From assembly GCF_008330945.1 (NCBI RefSeq), contig NZ_CP043489.1, positions 2,491,501-2,555,500 on the forward strand: DNA of 64,000 nt, read 5' to 3'. Each line of letters begins with the position of its first letter. Within the stretch, counting starts at the first letter, position 1. The notes beneath the pieces were generated by a model. The model saw nothing but the letters and a program-made list of their open reading frames with translations. It ran no database searches and was not told where the DNA came from. Made by a program: the position numbers and the translations under genes. Positions 27,073-36,045 of the stretch are shown here, in pieces. The DNA comes from Labrys sp. KNU-23. Lineage in GTDB: Bacteria > Pseudomonadota > Alphaproteobacteria > Rhizobiales > Labraceae.

Positions 27073-27474
27073 CTATTTCCGCGTCAAGGCGTCGACCGGA
27101 ACTTGTCTTCCCGCCGGCACGGGACCGTGCGCGTGTTGGGCGTCCCGATAAAAGGCGAGCGCCTTCTCGATGAGCCCGACGGACCGGTGAAAGCGGTCGG
27201 AAAGAACCAGGATCGTCTGGTCGTGGGTGAAGCCGTCGTCGCGCAGGGCGTCGAAAGCCTCGCCGATATCCAGCCATTGCGCCGGCGATGGCCGGCGACG
27301 GCGGCGATCGGGCTTGGCCGGGTCGAGCAATTCGGCGATCAGGCTCAGAAATTGCGGCGAGGCATAGGCCTCGCGCAGCCAGGTGCCCGCCTGCTGCTTG
27401 GCTGCGACGATGCGGCCTTGCGCAATCAGCCTGCGCAGATAGGCGGTGCGCGGGCAAAAGCGCGCCTTCGTCAC
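27073..27474 (-). CDS. Hypothetical protein upstream of the encapsulin gene
   Basis: About 133 residues if started at GTG 27474; ATG at 27540 would add 22. No family recognised. It is basic and helical, with FCPRTAYLRRLIAQGRIVAAKQQAG, an RRRRRPSPAQWLDIGEAFDALRDDGF segment and VLSDRFHRSVGLIEKALAFYRDA. The last two look like two helix-turn-helix-sized units, so it may bind nucleic acid, but I cannot support that. It has the same strand as the shell gene, 161 bp before its start, and is divergent from epsC. Confidence 0.5.
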   Translation of the reverse strand: MTKARFCPRTAYLRRLIAQGRIVAAKQQAGTWLREAYASPQFLSLIAELLDPAKPDRRRRRPSPAQWLDIGEAFDALRDDGFTHDQTILVLSDRFHRSVGLIEKALAFYRDAQHAHGPVPAGRQVPVDALTRK

Positions 27475-27789
27475 GATGTTCTCGCGCCCCGCATCGATGG
27501 CGCTCCTTGCTTCGCGCGTACCCGACACGCCAGGCCCCATGCGACTCAGGCCTTCGCCGCCATGGGGCTCGCCCAATCCGCGCGGAAGCGGCAACGAACG
27601 GCGGGAAACGGCGAGGCAAGGCCAGATGTCATGGTCGGTTCCGTGATGCAGATGCGAGGCTGAAACGCAGCTTCGATCCAAATTTACAATTTGTCTATAG
27701 AAATAGTAGAAAATAAAATTTACAACATTCTGAACGCAGCGGCCTTGCACCCGGGCTGGTGCAATCCCGTCATCACCAAGGGCCATGTC
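27475..27789. promoter_or_regulatory. Upstream region of epsC
   Basis: 315 bp between the divergent hypothetical gene and epsC. The segment 27665-27730 is AT-rich and contains the shared motif (27693-27710). The remainder shows no gene or clear repeat. Confidence 0.5.
27693..27710 (+). promoter_or_regulatory. Shared sulfur-region motif, site upstream of epsC
   Basis: GTCTATAGAAATAGTAGA, about 80 bp before the epsC start. It matches GTCCATAGAAAAAGTAGA at 34167-34184 in 16 of 18 positions and the reverse strand of 38511-38528 over TATAGAAATAGTAG. It has LysR-like partial dyad CTAT-N4-ATAG. The regulator is not identified. Confidence 0.6.
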
Positions 27790-28752
<963 letters not shown>

Positions 28753-28793
28753 CAGCGCTGCCGACGACCATTAAACGTTGCCCGATAATGACC

Positions 28794-28873
28794 CCGTCAT
28801 TGCGAGCGTAGCGAAGCAATCCAGTTTTTCGCGTCCGGTCGGCTGGATTGCTTCGCTACGCTCGCAATGACGG
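28794..28873. repeat. Repeat family B, copy 1: 31-bp perfect inverted repeat
   Basis: Arms 28794-28824 and 28843-28873, containing GTCATTGCGAGCGTAGCG and GAAGCAATCCAG; 18-nt loop. The same palindrome recurs at 59789-59879. It lies between the convergent epsC and cysteine synthase genes. This sequence type is widespread in alphaproteobacterial intergenic DNA. Confidence 0.88.
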
Positions 28874-28913
28874 CTTATGTCAAATCCACGGCCTTCTCAT
28901 AGTCTCACCTCAA

Positions 28914-29942
28914 CTACTCCGCGCCCGGCCCCTCGACCCCCGGTGCCGTTTCGAGCGGCCACCAGGTCGAGCCGAGATAGCGTTCGCCGGTATCCGGCAG
29001 GATGGCGACGATGACCTTGCCGGTGTTTTCCGCTCGGGCGGCCAATTGGGTGGCAGCCCAGAGCACGGCGCCGGAGGAGGTGCCCGCGAAGATGCCTTCT
29101 TCCGCCACCAGTTCCAGCGCCGTCCGGCGAGCCTGTGCCGTGCCCAGCGCAATGATCTCGTCGGCGATCCCGGTGTCGACATTCTTCGGCAGCTGCTCGG
29201 GCGGTACCTCGCTCACCTTGTGCACGCCGTCGATCTCGTCGGGATAGGGATTCTCCTCGGTCGGGATGGACCCTTCGGCCGGCTCGGCGATCACCACCTT
29301 CAGGCTGGGCTTCTTCGACTTGAGGAAGCGCCCGGCGCCGGCCGTGGTGCCGCCGGTGCCGACCCCGCCGACCAGAATGTCGATGCTGCCCGCGGTGTCG
29401 CGCCAGATCTCGGGACCCGTCGTTTCGAAATGAGCTCGCGGATTGGCGGGATTGGCGAGCTGGTCGGCAAAGAAGGCAGAGGGATTTTCTTCCCGAATGC
29501 GCTGCGTGATCTTGTCGATCGCCTCGGGGTCGAGGAAGAAGGCGTTCTTCACCGTGACGATCTCCGCCCCGTAGAGGCGCAGGAGCTTGACCTTGTCCTG
29601 GCTGATATTGTCGCTGACATAGAACTTGGCCCGGTAGCCGCGCGAGGCGGCCACGGCGGCCAGGCCGATGCCGGTATTGCCGCTGGTCACGTCGACGATG
29701 AGGTCACCGCGCTTCAGGCGACCAGCCGCCTCGGCCTCGGCGATGATGGCCCAGGCCGCACGGTCCTTGATGCTGCCGGCCGGATTGAAGAACTCGATCT
29801 TGGCAACGATCCGCCCGAACAGATTGCGGTTACGGGCGTAATTGTGCAGCTCCAGCAGCGGCGTATTGCCGATCAGGTCGGTGAGATTGTCGTAGATGTG
29901 GCCGGGCTGTGCCACGGCGGCGCGGAGAGTACCGGAATTCAT
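28914..29942 (-). CDS. cysK: Cysteine synthase family protein
   Basis: 342-residue PLP enzyme of the cysteine synthase/cystathionine beta-synthase family. It condenses O-acetylserine with sulfide. The PLP Lys is in NPAGSIKDRAAW (about residue 59), the substrate loop is TSGNTGIGLA and the phosphate-binding glycine loop GGVGTGGTTAG. EGIFAGTSSGAVLWAA closes the active site. It is longer than plain CysK and partly CBS-like (DNISQDKVKLLRLYGAEIV), so the exact thiol or sulfide donor is uncertain. It is the last gene of the minus-strand sulfur run and converges with epsC. Confidence 0.88.
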   Translation of the reverse strand: MNSGTLRAAVAQPGHIYDNLTDLIGNTPLLELHNYARNRNLFGRIVAKIEFFNPAGSIKDRAAWAIIAEAEAAGRLKRGDLIVDVTSGNTGIGLAAVAASRGYRAKFYVSDNISQDKVKLLRLYGAEIVTVKNAFFLDPEAIDKITQRIREENPSAFFADQLANPANPRAHFETTGPEIWRDTAGSIDILVGGVGTGGTTAGAGRFLKSKKPSLKVVIAEPAEGSIPTEENPYPDEIDGVHKVSEVPPEQLPKNVDTGIADEIIALGTAQARRTALELVAEEGIFAGTSSGAVLWAATQLAARAENTGKVIVAILPDTGERYLGSTWWPLETAPGVEGPGAE

Positions 29943-30027
29943 GTCAGGCCTCGACTGTCTTGGTGGCTGTTTGGGAGTGCGGGCTTCTCAGCGACAGGTC
30001 GCCTGTCGCGATATCCGCATCGTCCTT

Positions 30028-31083
30028 TCAGAAATGCTGTGCACGGGTGGGAAAAGAGGCGGATTGGAAGTCCGCGCTCCCAGCTCCCCAGCCGAGTTCG
30101 GGTGCGATATGCCGGATGAAATCGGTGAGGATCTGCTCGTAATCGTGCTGGCCGAAGGCGTAGGGCAGCTCCAGCCTGAATTCGCCGACCCCGGCGAGCA
30201 CCGGATCAGTGGTGAGACGTTCCAGGATCTGATCGGAGGAACCCACGAGGTCGGCAGCATAGAGCGTGCGCCGAGGACCGTTCGGCGCGAGCGTGCGGGC
30301 ATGCCGGCTCGCGGCATAGTCGGCATAAAGCTGCCGCGTCACCCGATCGGCACTGTCAAAGGGCACGATGACACGACCGAGGGCGACGCGAGGCCGAACC
30401 GAAGCCGCGCGATAGGTTTCGAGCTGGCGCGCCTGCGCCTCGAAGAAATCGTCGGTGCCCTCGCCCGTGGTGACGTTGCCCATCAGGAGGTTGAAACCGC
30501 TGCGGCCGGCCCATTCGGCCGAGCGCAGCGAGCCGCCGCCATACCAGAGGCGCTCGACCAGCCCCTTGGCATAGGGCTGCAGACGGGGCCGGATGCGACC
30601 GCCGGGAATGTCGATCAGGCTGTCGGGCGCGCCGAGATAGCTGCCGCGGAGATTATCGGCCAGCCGCTGCACCCTCGCATGCGAGAAGTCATGGCTGCGC
30701 CAGTCGCCGTCGAAGACCAGCGGCGCCAGCAATTCGGCATGGGGCGGCGTGCCGGCGCTGAGGCCGACATTGAGCCGCCCGCGCGAGAGCACGTCGACGG
30801 TGGCGAGATCCTCGGCCAGGCGATAGGGGCTCTCATAGCCGATCGGGATCACCGCGGTGCCGAGCTGGATGGTGCGGGTGCGCTGGCTCGCCGCCGCCAG
30901 GAAGACCGCCGCAGCGGAGACACCCGGTTCGAGATGGCGCTGGCGCACCCAAGCGCTGTCATAGCCGAGGCTTTCGCCGAGCTCGAACAGCTGCAGCGTG
31001 CGCTCCAGGCCGCCCGCCGGATCATCGTCCGGGTAGCTTCCCGGCGACAGGAAGCCGACATGGCTGACGAAGGGGGAAGGCAT
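30028..31083 (-). CDS. LLM class flavin-dependent oxidoreductase (YtmO-like)
   Basis: 351 residues, bacterial luciferase-like fold. It uses reduced FMN and O2, presumably to cleave a C-S bond of an organosulfur compound. It has VGFLSPGSYPDDDPAGGLERTLQLFELGESLGYDSAWVRQRH, then LGTAVIPIGYESPYRLAEDLATVDVLSRGRLNVGLSAG and EQILTDFI near the end. ATG at 31083 follows GAAAGG at the right spacing; the longer open frame upstream is a repeat element. The last 15 or so residues (SADFQSASFPTRAQHF) are encoded by a dispersed GCGGACTTCC-type repeat and look added. It is upstream of cysK and downstream of the ABC transporter genes. Confidence 0.87.
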   Translation of the reverse strand: MPSPFVSHVGFLSPGSYPDDDPAGGLERTLQLFELGESLGYDSAWVRQRHLEPGVSAAAVFLAAASQRTRTIQLGTAVIPIGYESPYRLAEDLATVDVLSRGRLNVGLSAGTPPHAELLAPLVFDGDWRSHDFSHARVQRLADNLRGSYLGAPDSLIDIPGGRIRPRLQPYAKGLVERLWYGGGSLRSAEWAGRSGFNLLMGNVTTGEGTDDFFEAQARQLETYRAASVRPRVALGRVIVPFDSADRVTRQLYADYAASRHARTLAPNGPRRTLYAADLVGSSDQILERLTTDPVLAGVGEFRLELPYAFGQHDYEQILTDFIRHIAPELGWGAGSADFQSASFPTRAQHF

Positions 31084-31113
31084 GGGCATCCTTTCGGAAA
31101 GAGGCGCGCCAAT

Positions 31114-31263
31114 CCTTCCCCGACTTCGGGGAAGGTGTCGCTGCGCAGCAGCGACGGAAGGGGGAGCGTGGTGCGCACCCGTCAGATTTGGGCGGCTTGG
31201 CGCCACTCTCCCCCACCCGACCCTTCGGGCCACCCTCCCCGAAGTCGGGGAGGGATTGTCGCG
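31114..31263 (+). repeat. Repeat family C, copy 1 (about 150 bp)
   Basis: Starts with hairpin CCTTCCCCGACTTCGGGGAA and ends CCCTCCCCGAAGTCGGGG, followed by AGGGATTGTCGCGC. Inside are GTCGCTGCGCAGCAGCGACG and CACTCTCCCCCACCCGACCC. The reverse complement recurs at 56847-56996 with the same block order. Confidence 0.85.
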
Positions 31264-31315
31264 CAACAGGCCTAAGGTTGGCGTCTACAGATGGTGGCAA
31301 TGGTCATGACCGCCC

Positions 31316-32251
31316 TCAGCTCTTCGGCAGGCCCTGGGGGTTGGTCTCGGCCTTCTCGATCGCCTCGGCGCTCAGGTTCCAGCGGGCAAGCGTCTTGGCG
31401 TATTTGCCGTCCTTGATCAGGCCGTTGACGGCGATCGTGATGGCATCAGCGAGGCCGCCGCCCTTGCGGGTGGTGACGGCGATATCGGCTGTAACAGGCC
31501 AGCCGCCCGAAATAGTGCCGACCAGCTTGGTCTTGCCCGTCTGCGCCGACTGGAAGGCCTGGGTGGCATTCACGCTGAAGGTGATGTCGGCGCGGCCCGA
31601 TTGCAGCGCCAGCGTCTTCACCGCATCATCGTCGTAGTATTGCACCTCGATCGGCTTGAGGCCGGCGGCCTGGTTCTGCTTGTCCCAGGCCAGCAGGATC
31701 TTTTCCTGGTTGGTACCGGCATCGGTGATCACCTTCAGGCCGGCAATGTCCTTGGGCTCCTTCACCGAGGTGATCGGGCTGTCCGACTTGACGTAGAGGC
31801 CGAGAATGTCACGCCGATAGGTGGAGAAATCGAACTTCTCCTTGCGCTCCTCGGTCACCGTGACGTTGGTGATCACGGCATCATATTTGCCTGAGGACAG
31901 GCCGAGCGGCCAATCCGCCCACGCTACGGTTTCCAGCACCAGTTCCTTGCCGAGGCTGTCGGCCACCAGCTGGGAAAGGTCGGGATCGAAGCCGATCGGC
32001 GTCTTGGAATCGGTGGCATAGGTCGCGATCGGCGGCAGGCCGGGATTGACCGCCACCACGAACTTGCCGTCCCGCGCGAATTTGGCATCCTTGGCTATCG
32101 CCTTGATCGCCTCTTCGTTCTTGTCGGCACGTAGGCGCCCGGGTTGCTCAGGGCTGAGGTCGAATTCGCCGGCGAAGGCGGCAAAGCTGAGCCCGAGGGC
32201 CAGTGCGGCAGCGAGGGCACCGGCGGCGATGGAAGCAGGGCGGGTCGTCAT
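31316..32251 (-). CDS. Amino-acid ABC transporter substrate-binding protein
   Basis: 311 residues, periplasmic. Signal peptide of about 28 residues (SIAAGALAAALALGLSFAAFA). The SBP_bac_3 fold has FVVAVNPGLPPIATYATDSKTPIGFDPDLSQLVADSLG and VITNVTVTEERKEKFDFSTYRRDILGLYVKSD, then GLKVITDAGTNQEKILLAWD. ATG at 32251 has CAGGAGACCCC upstream; the longer frame is a shadow of the transporter gene. It works with the fused permease-ATPase 100 bp upstream. The ligand is probably a cysteine derivative by context. Confidence 0.9.
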   Translation of the reverse strand: MTTRPASIAAGALAAALALGLSFAAFAGEFDLSPEQPGRLRADKNEEAIKAIAKDAKFARDGKFVVAVNPGLPPIATYATDSKTPIGFDPDLSQLVADSLGKELVLETVAWADWPLGLSSGKYDAVITNVTVTEERKEKFDFSTYRRDILGLYVKSDSPITSVKEPKDIAGLKVITDAGTNQEKILLAWDKQNQAAGLKPIEVQYYDDDAVKTLALQSGRADITFSVNATQAFQSAQTGKTKLVGTISGGWPVTADIAVTTRKGGGLADAITIAVNGLIKDGKYAKTLARWNLSAEAIEKAETNPQGLPKS

Positions 32252-32351
32252 GGGGTCTCCTGATCGGGTTTGAGAGGCAGGGTTGCGCCGGCGGCTCCCC
32301 GCGCGCCGGCATGCAGGTCGAAGAAACTTGGACGTCGAAGAACCTTGGGCG

Positions 32352-34136
32352 TCACAGAACCTTGGCGAGGAATTCGCCGAGGCGGGAATGGGCGGGTGCG
32401 TTGAAAAGCTGGGCGGGCGGGCCGGATTCGAGGACGCGGCCGTTCTCCATGAACACCACGGTATCGGCCACTTCGCGGGCGAAGCCGACTTCATGGGTGA
32501 CGATCACCATGGTGGTGCCGGAGGTGGCGAGTTCCTTGATCACTTCGAGCACTTCGCCGACCAGTTCGGGATCGAGGGCGGATGTCGGCTCGTCGAACAG
32601 GATCACCTTGGGCTTGAGCGCCAGGGCCCTGGCGATGGCGACGCGCTGCTGCTGGCCACCGGAAAGCTGGCGGGGATAGGCGTCTGCCTTGTCGGCGAGG
32701 CCGATGCGGTTGAGGAGATCGCGGGCCTGTTCGAGGGCCACGGCACGAGGCACCTTCTGCACCGAGACCGGTGCCTCGATGATGTTTTCGAGCACGGTGA
32801 GATGCGGGAACAAATTGAAGTTCTGGAACACCATGCCGATCGAGGCGCGGCGGCGGCGGATCGCGCCTTCCTTCAGCTCGTAGAGCACATTGCCGCGGCG
32901 TTCATAGCCGATCAGTTCGCCATCGATGGCGACGAACCCTTCGCTCGCGCGTTCGAGATGATTGATGGCGCGCAGCAAGGTGGACTTGCCGGCGCCGGAG
33001 GGCCCGAGGATAGCAGTGACCTCGCCGGGCCGGACGGTGAGATTGACATGGTCCAGTACGGTATGGCTGCCATAGCGCTTGGACAGGCCATGGATCTCGA
33101 TCAAGCCTTCTTGTCGGGCCGGCCGCAGCGCCGAGATCAGCGGCTTGCGAACGGCGGGCGACGGCGACGGCGCTATCGCGGTCGATTTACGTTGCCGATT
33201 ATTGTCGCGTCCCGTGATGCGTTCCAGCAAGGACGCCGGGGCGGTGCGCAAGGCGCCCCTGGCATAGTGACGCTCGATCCTCAGCTGGATGAGCGACAGC
33301 ACGCTCATGATGATGAGGTACCAGACCGTCGCCACCATCAGGAGCGGAATGACTTCGAGATTGCGGCGGTAGATGACCTGCACGGTGTAGAACAGTTCCG
33401 GCAGTGCCAGCACGTAGACCATGGAGGTCGACTTGGCCAGGCCGATGATCTCGTTGAAACCGCTCGGCAGGATGGCGCGCATCGCCTGGGGCAGCACGAT
33501 GCCGAGGGCATGGCGGCGGCGCGACAGGCCGAGAGCGGCGGCGGCCTCGTGCTGGCCCTGGTCGACGGAGAGGATGCCGCCCCGGATGATCTCGGCCGAG
33601 AAGGCGGCCTGGTTCAAGCTGAGGCCTATCAGCGCCACTGCGAAGGGGCTGAGCACTTCCACCAGATTGTACTGGGCGAACAGGATGCCGGTGAAGGGAA
33701 TGCCGATGTCCAGCGTGGTGTAGAGATAGCCGAGATTGTTGAGGATCAGCAGCAGCACGATCAGCGGGACCGAACGCAGCAGCCAGATATAGCCCCAGGA
33801 GATCCCGGCGAGCAGCGGCGATTTGGACACGCGCGCAAAGGCGAGCGTGCCGCCGAGCAGGAAGCCGAAGATGGAGGCCAGCACGGTGAGCAGGACTGTG
33901 CGGGCGAGCCCGACCAATACGGGCTCGGAGACGAAATATTGCGCGAAGATGTCCCAGCCCCATTTCGGATTGGCCAGGATCGAATAGAGGGTGACACCGA
34001 GGATGAGGACGGCCACCACCGTGCCGACAGCACGCCAGGGATGCCGGGCCGGCACCACGCGATAGCGCGAATAGTCGAACGCACTGTTCGCCTGGGGTCC
34101 AGCAAGTACGCCGTCGAAATCCGTAGTGGAGGCCAT
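32352..34136 (-). CDS. Fused amino-acid ABC transporter permease / ATP-binding protein
   Basis: 594 residues. Residues about 35-300 are a HisM-type permease (TVLLTVLASIFGFLLGGTLAFARVSKS, the EAA loop EAAAALGLSRRRHALGIVLPQAMRAILP, about five helices). A linker of about 45 residues follows. Residues about 345-594 are a GlnQ-type ATPase: Walker A GPSGAGKST, Q-loop MVFQNFNLFPHLTV, signature LSGGQQQRVAIARAL, Walker B VILFDEPTSALDP. Being one polypeptide, a dimer gives the complete transporter. The shared motif lies 31-48 bp upstream of the start. Organosulfur amino-acid import is likely from neighbours. Confidence 0.93.
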   Translation of the reverse strand: MASTTDFDGVLAGPQANSAFDYSRYRVVPARHPWRAVGTVVAVLILGVTLYSILANPKWGWDIFAQYFVSEPVLVGLARTVLLTVLASIFGFLLGGTLAFARVSKSPLLAGISWGYIWLLRSVPLIVLLLILNNLGYLYTTLDIGIPFTGILFAQYNLVEVLSPFAVALIGLSLNQAAFSAEIIRGGILSVDQGQHEAAAALGLSRRRHALGIVLPQAMRAILPSGFNEIIGLAKSTSMVYVLALPELFYTVQVIYRRNLEVIPLLMVATVWYLIIMSVLSLIQLRIERHYARGALRTAPASLLERITGRDNNRQRKSTAIAPSPSPAVRKPLISALRPARQEGLIEIHGLSKRYGSHTVLDHVNLTVRPGEVTAILGPSGAGKSTLLRAINHLERASEGFVAIDGELIGYERRGNVLYELKEGAIRRRRASIGMVFQNFNLFPHLTVLENIIEAPVSVQKVPRAVALEQARDLLNRIGLADKADAYPRQLSGGQQQRVAIARALALKPKVILFDEPTSALDPELVGEVLEVIKELATSGTTMVIVTHEVGFAREVADTVVFMENGRVLESGPPAQLFNAPAHSRLGEFLAKVL

Positions 34137-34166
34137 CCCGCACTTCCTCTGCTCTTGATTCAGTTA

Positions 34167-34184
34167 GTCCATAGAAAAAGTAGA
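34167..34184 (+). promoter_or_regulatory. Shared sulfur-region motif, site upstream of the ABC transporter
   Basis: GTCCATAGAAAAAGTAGA, 31 bp upstream of the permease-ATPase start. The preceding bases TTA extend the match to the half-site at 22655-22664. It is AT-rich in a GC-rich setting. Confidence 0.6.
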
Positions 34185-34219
34185 TTGAATGGCGAAGCAA
34201 GGCCAGCCGAACGACCCCG

Positions 34220-34834
34220 TCAGCCTGCCTTGCGGCCAGCCTGCCCCTGTTCCGGAGCCGCCTGGCGCGCGGCTCGGACGGCGCTAAGCGCGACCAGCCT
34301 GTCGCCTGCCGCCGAGGCATCACCTGCGGCCGGCCGCTCGACTTCGGAGGTGAGATGGGAGATGTCCTTCTCGAACGGCAGCGAGCCGTAAATCTCGGGA
34401 TCCTTGTCGACGTCGAACAGGGCGGTATAGCCGGTGGACAGATAGAGGCCTGCCGCCTCAGGCTGGCGAAAGCCGGTGGTGAGATAGATGCGACTGTAGC
34501 CCTGGCGGGCGGCCTGCGCCTCGAGCTCGACCAGCACCTTGCGGGCAAGGCCCTGGCGGCGCAGGCCGACATCGGTCCACACGCGCTTGAATTCCGCCGT
34601 GCGCTCGTCATAGCGCTTGAAAGCGCCGCCCGCGATGGCCACGCCGTCGCGCAGCAGCAGCACGAAATTGCCATGAGGCGGTGCGAAGAGCTCGGCGGGA
34701 TAGCGGCTCATTTCCGCCGAACCCGGCTCGCCCCAATAATTGCCGTAGCGCGACTGATATTCGAAGGTCAGCGCCTCGATCAAAGGGCGGGCCTGTTCAT
34801 CCAGTGGGGTCGTATAGAGGAAAACATCTGTCAT
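34220..34834 (-). CDS. GNAT family N-acetyltransferase
   Basis: 204 residues. The acetyl-CoA loop is RRQGLARKVLVELEAQA (V-X-X-x-R/Q-x-x-G/A type, about residues 92-108), preceded by AEFKRVWTDVG and followed by YSRIYLTTGFRQPEAAGLYLSTGY. Its ATG overlaps the stop of the M20 amidohydrolase (ATGA), so the two are translationally coupled. In Bacillus S-alkylcysteine salvage, an acetyltransferase N-acetylates the substrate before oxygenation, and an M20 enzyme deacetylates afterwards; the pairing here suggests the same. The C-terminal 40 residues are low-complexity. Confidence 0.88.
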   Translation of the reverse strand: MTDVFLYTTPLDEQARPLIEALTFEYQSRYGNYWGEPGSAEMSRYPAELFAPPHGNFVLLLRDGVAIAGGAFKRYDERTAEFKRVWTDVGLRRQGLARKVLVELEAQAARQGYSRIYLTTGFRQPEAAGLYLSTGYTALFDVDKDPEIYGSLPFEKDISHLTSEVERPAAGDASAAGDRLVALSAVRAARQAAPEQGQAGRKAG

Positions 34835-36045
34835 TTTGCCGGCTCACTATTATCGGAAAGATAATCCTGGACCAGCGCGACCCAGTAGCGCGCCGCGTCC
34901 ACGAGAATGGCATCGTTGAAATCGTAGTGGGGGTTATGCAGGTCGGCGCTATCGCCATTGCCGATGAACAGGTAGCTGCCCGGCCGCTCCTTGAGCATGA
35001 AGGCGAAGTCCTCGCTCGCGGTGATCGGCCGGAAGTCCTTGCGGATGCGTTCTTCCCCGAAATGGCGGGCCGCCACCTGCCGGGCGAAGTCGGTCTCCCC
35101 GACATGGTTGACCAGCACGGGATAGCCACGTGGATAATGGACCTCGGCGCGCGCGCCGAAGGAGGCGGCATGGCTCTGCGCGAGTTCGATGATGCGTTGG
35201 CGCACGGCCTCGCGGACGGTGTCATCGAAGGTGCGAATGGTGAGCTGCAGTTCGACGCTGTCGGGGATGACATTGGGCGCAATGCCGCCATGGATCGAAC
35301 CGACGGTGACGACCACGGCCTCGAGCGGGTCGACATTGCGCGAGACCACCGTCTGCAGCGCCAGCACCAGGGAGGCACTGGCCACCACCGGATCGACCGC
35401 CTGCTGCGGCTTGGCGCCATGGCCGCCCTTGCCGATGATGCGGATGACGGCAAGGTCCACCGAGGCCATGGCCGGCCCTGCCAGGAAGCCAAACTCCCCG
35501 GCCGGCACGCCGGGCCAATTGTGCAGCCCGAACACGGCATCGACCGGGTAGCGCTCGAACAGCCCGTCCTTGATCATCGCGCGGGCGCCGCCGCCATTCT
35601 CCTCGGCGGGCTGGAAGATCACCCTGAGCGTGCCGGAAAATGCGCGCGTCGTGGCGAGGTGCTTGGCTGCCGCGAGCAGGATCGAGGTATGGCCGTCATG
35701 GCCGCAGGCATGCATCACCCCCGGCACCGTGCTGGCATAGGGCAGCCCGGTGGCTTCGGTGATCGGCAGGGCATCCATATCGGCCCGGATGCCGACGATC
35801 TTATTGCCCCGGCCACTTTTCAGCGTACCGACGACCCCGGTGCCGCCGACATTGCGCACCACCTCATAGCCCCAGGATTCGAGGTAGCCGGCGACCAGGG
35901 CGCTGGTCTTTTCTTCCTTGTAGGCGAGCTCCGGCTGGGTGTGCAGCTTGCGGCGCAGGGCAACGAACTCCTCGCCCAGCGTCGCGATGGCCTGGAGCTC
36001 GATCGGCTCTGCCGCGGCCGAGGGCGGGGGAAACTGCGCCGTCAT
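34831..36045 (-). CDS. M20 family amidohydrolase/deacetylase
   Basis: 404 residues, metal-dependent aminoacylase-type hydrolase. Metal and catalytic sites: MHACGHDGHTS with Cys-His-Asp-His, PAEENGGGARAMI with the catalytic Glu pair, GLHNWPGVPAGE, and a dimerisation domain from GKGGHGAKPQQAVDP onward; ITASEDFAFML carries the last ligand. Family members (HipO, YtnL, YxeP) remove N-acyl groups from amino-acid derivatives. It overlaps the GNAT gene by 4 bp and the upstream monooxygenase by 1 bp (TGATG), a tight operon. Confidence 0.92.
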   Translation of the reverse strand: MTAQFPPPSAAAEPIELQAIATLGEEFVALRRKLHTQPELAYKEEKTSALVAGYLESWGYEVVRNVGGTGVVGTLKSGRGNKIVGIRADMDALPITEATGLPYASTVPGVMHACGHDGHTSILLAAAKHLATTRAFSGTLRVIFQPAEENGGGARAMIKDGLFERYPVDAVFGLHNWPGVPAGEFGFLAGPAMASVDLAVIRIIGKGGHGAKPQQAVDPVVASASLVLALQTVVSRNVDPLEAVVVTVGSIHGGIAPNVIPDSVELQLTIRTFDDTVREAVRQRIIELAQSHAASFGARAEVHYPRGYPVLVNHVGETDFARQVAARHFGEERIRKDFRPITASEDFAFMLKERPGSYLFIGNGDSADLHNPHYDFNDAILVDAARYWVALVQDYLSDNSEPAK

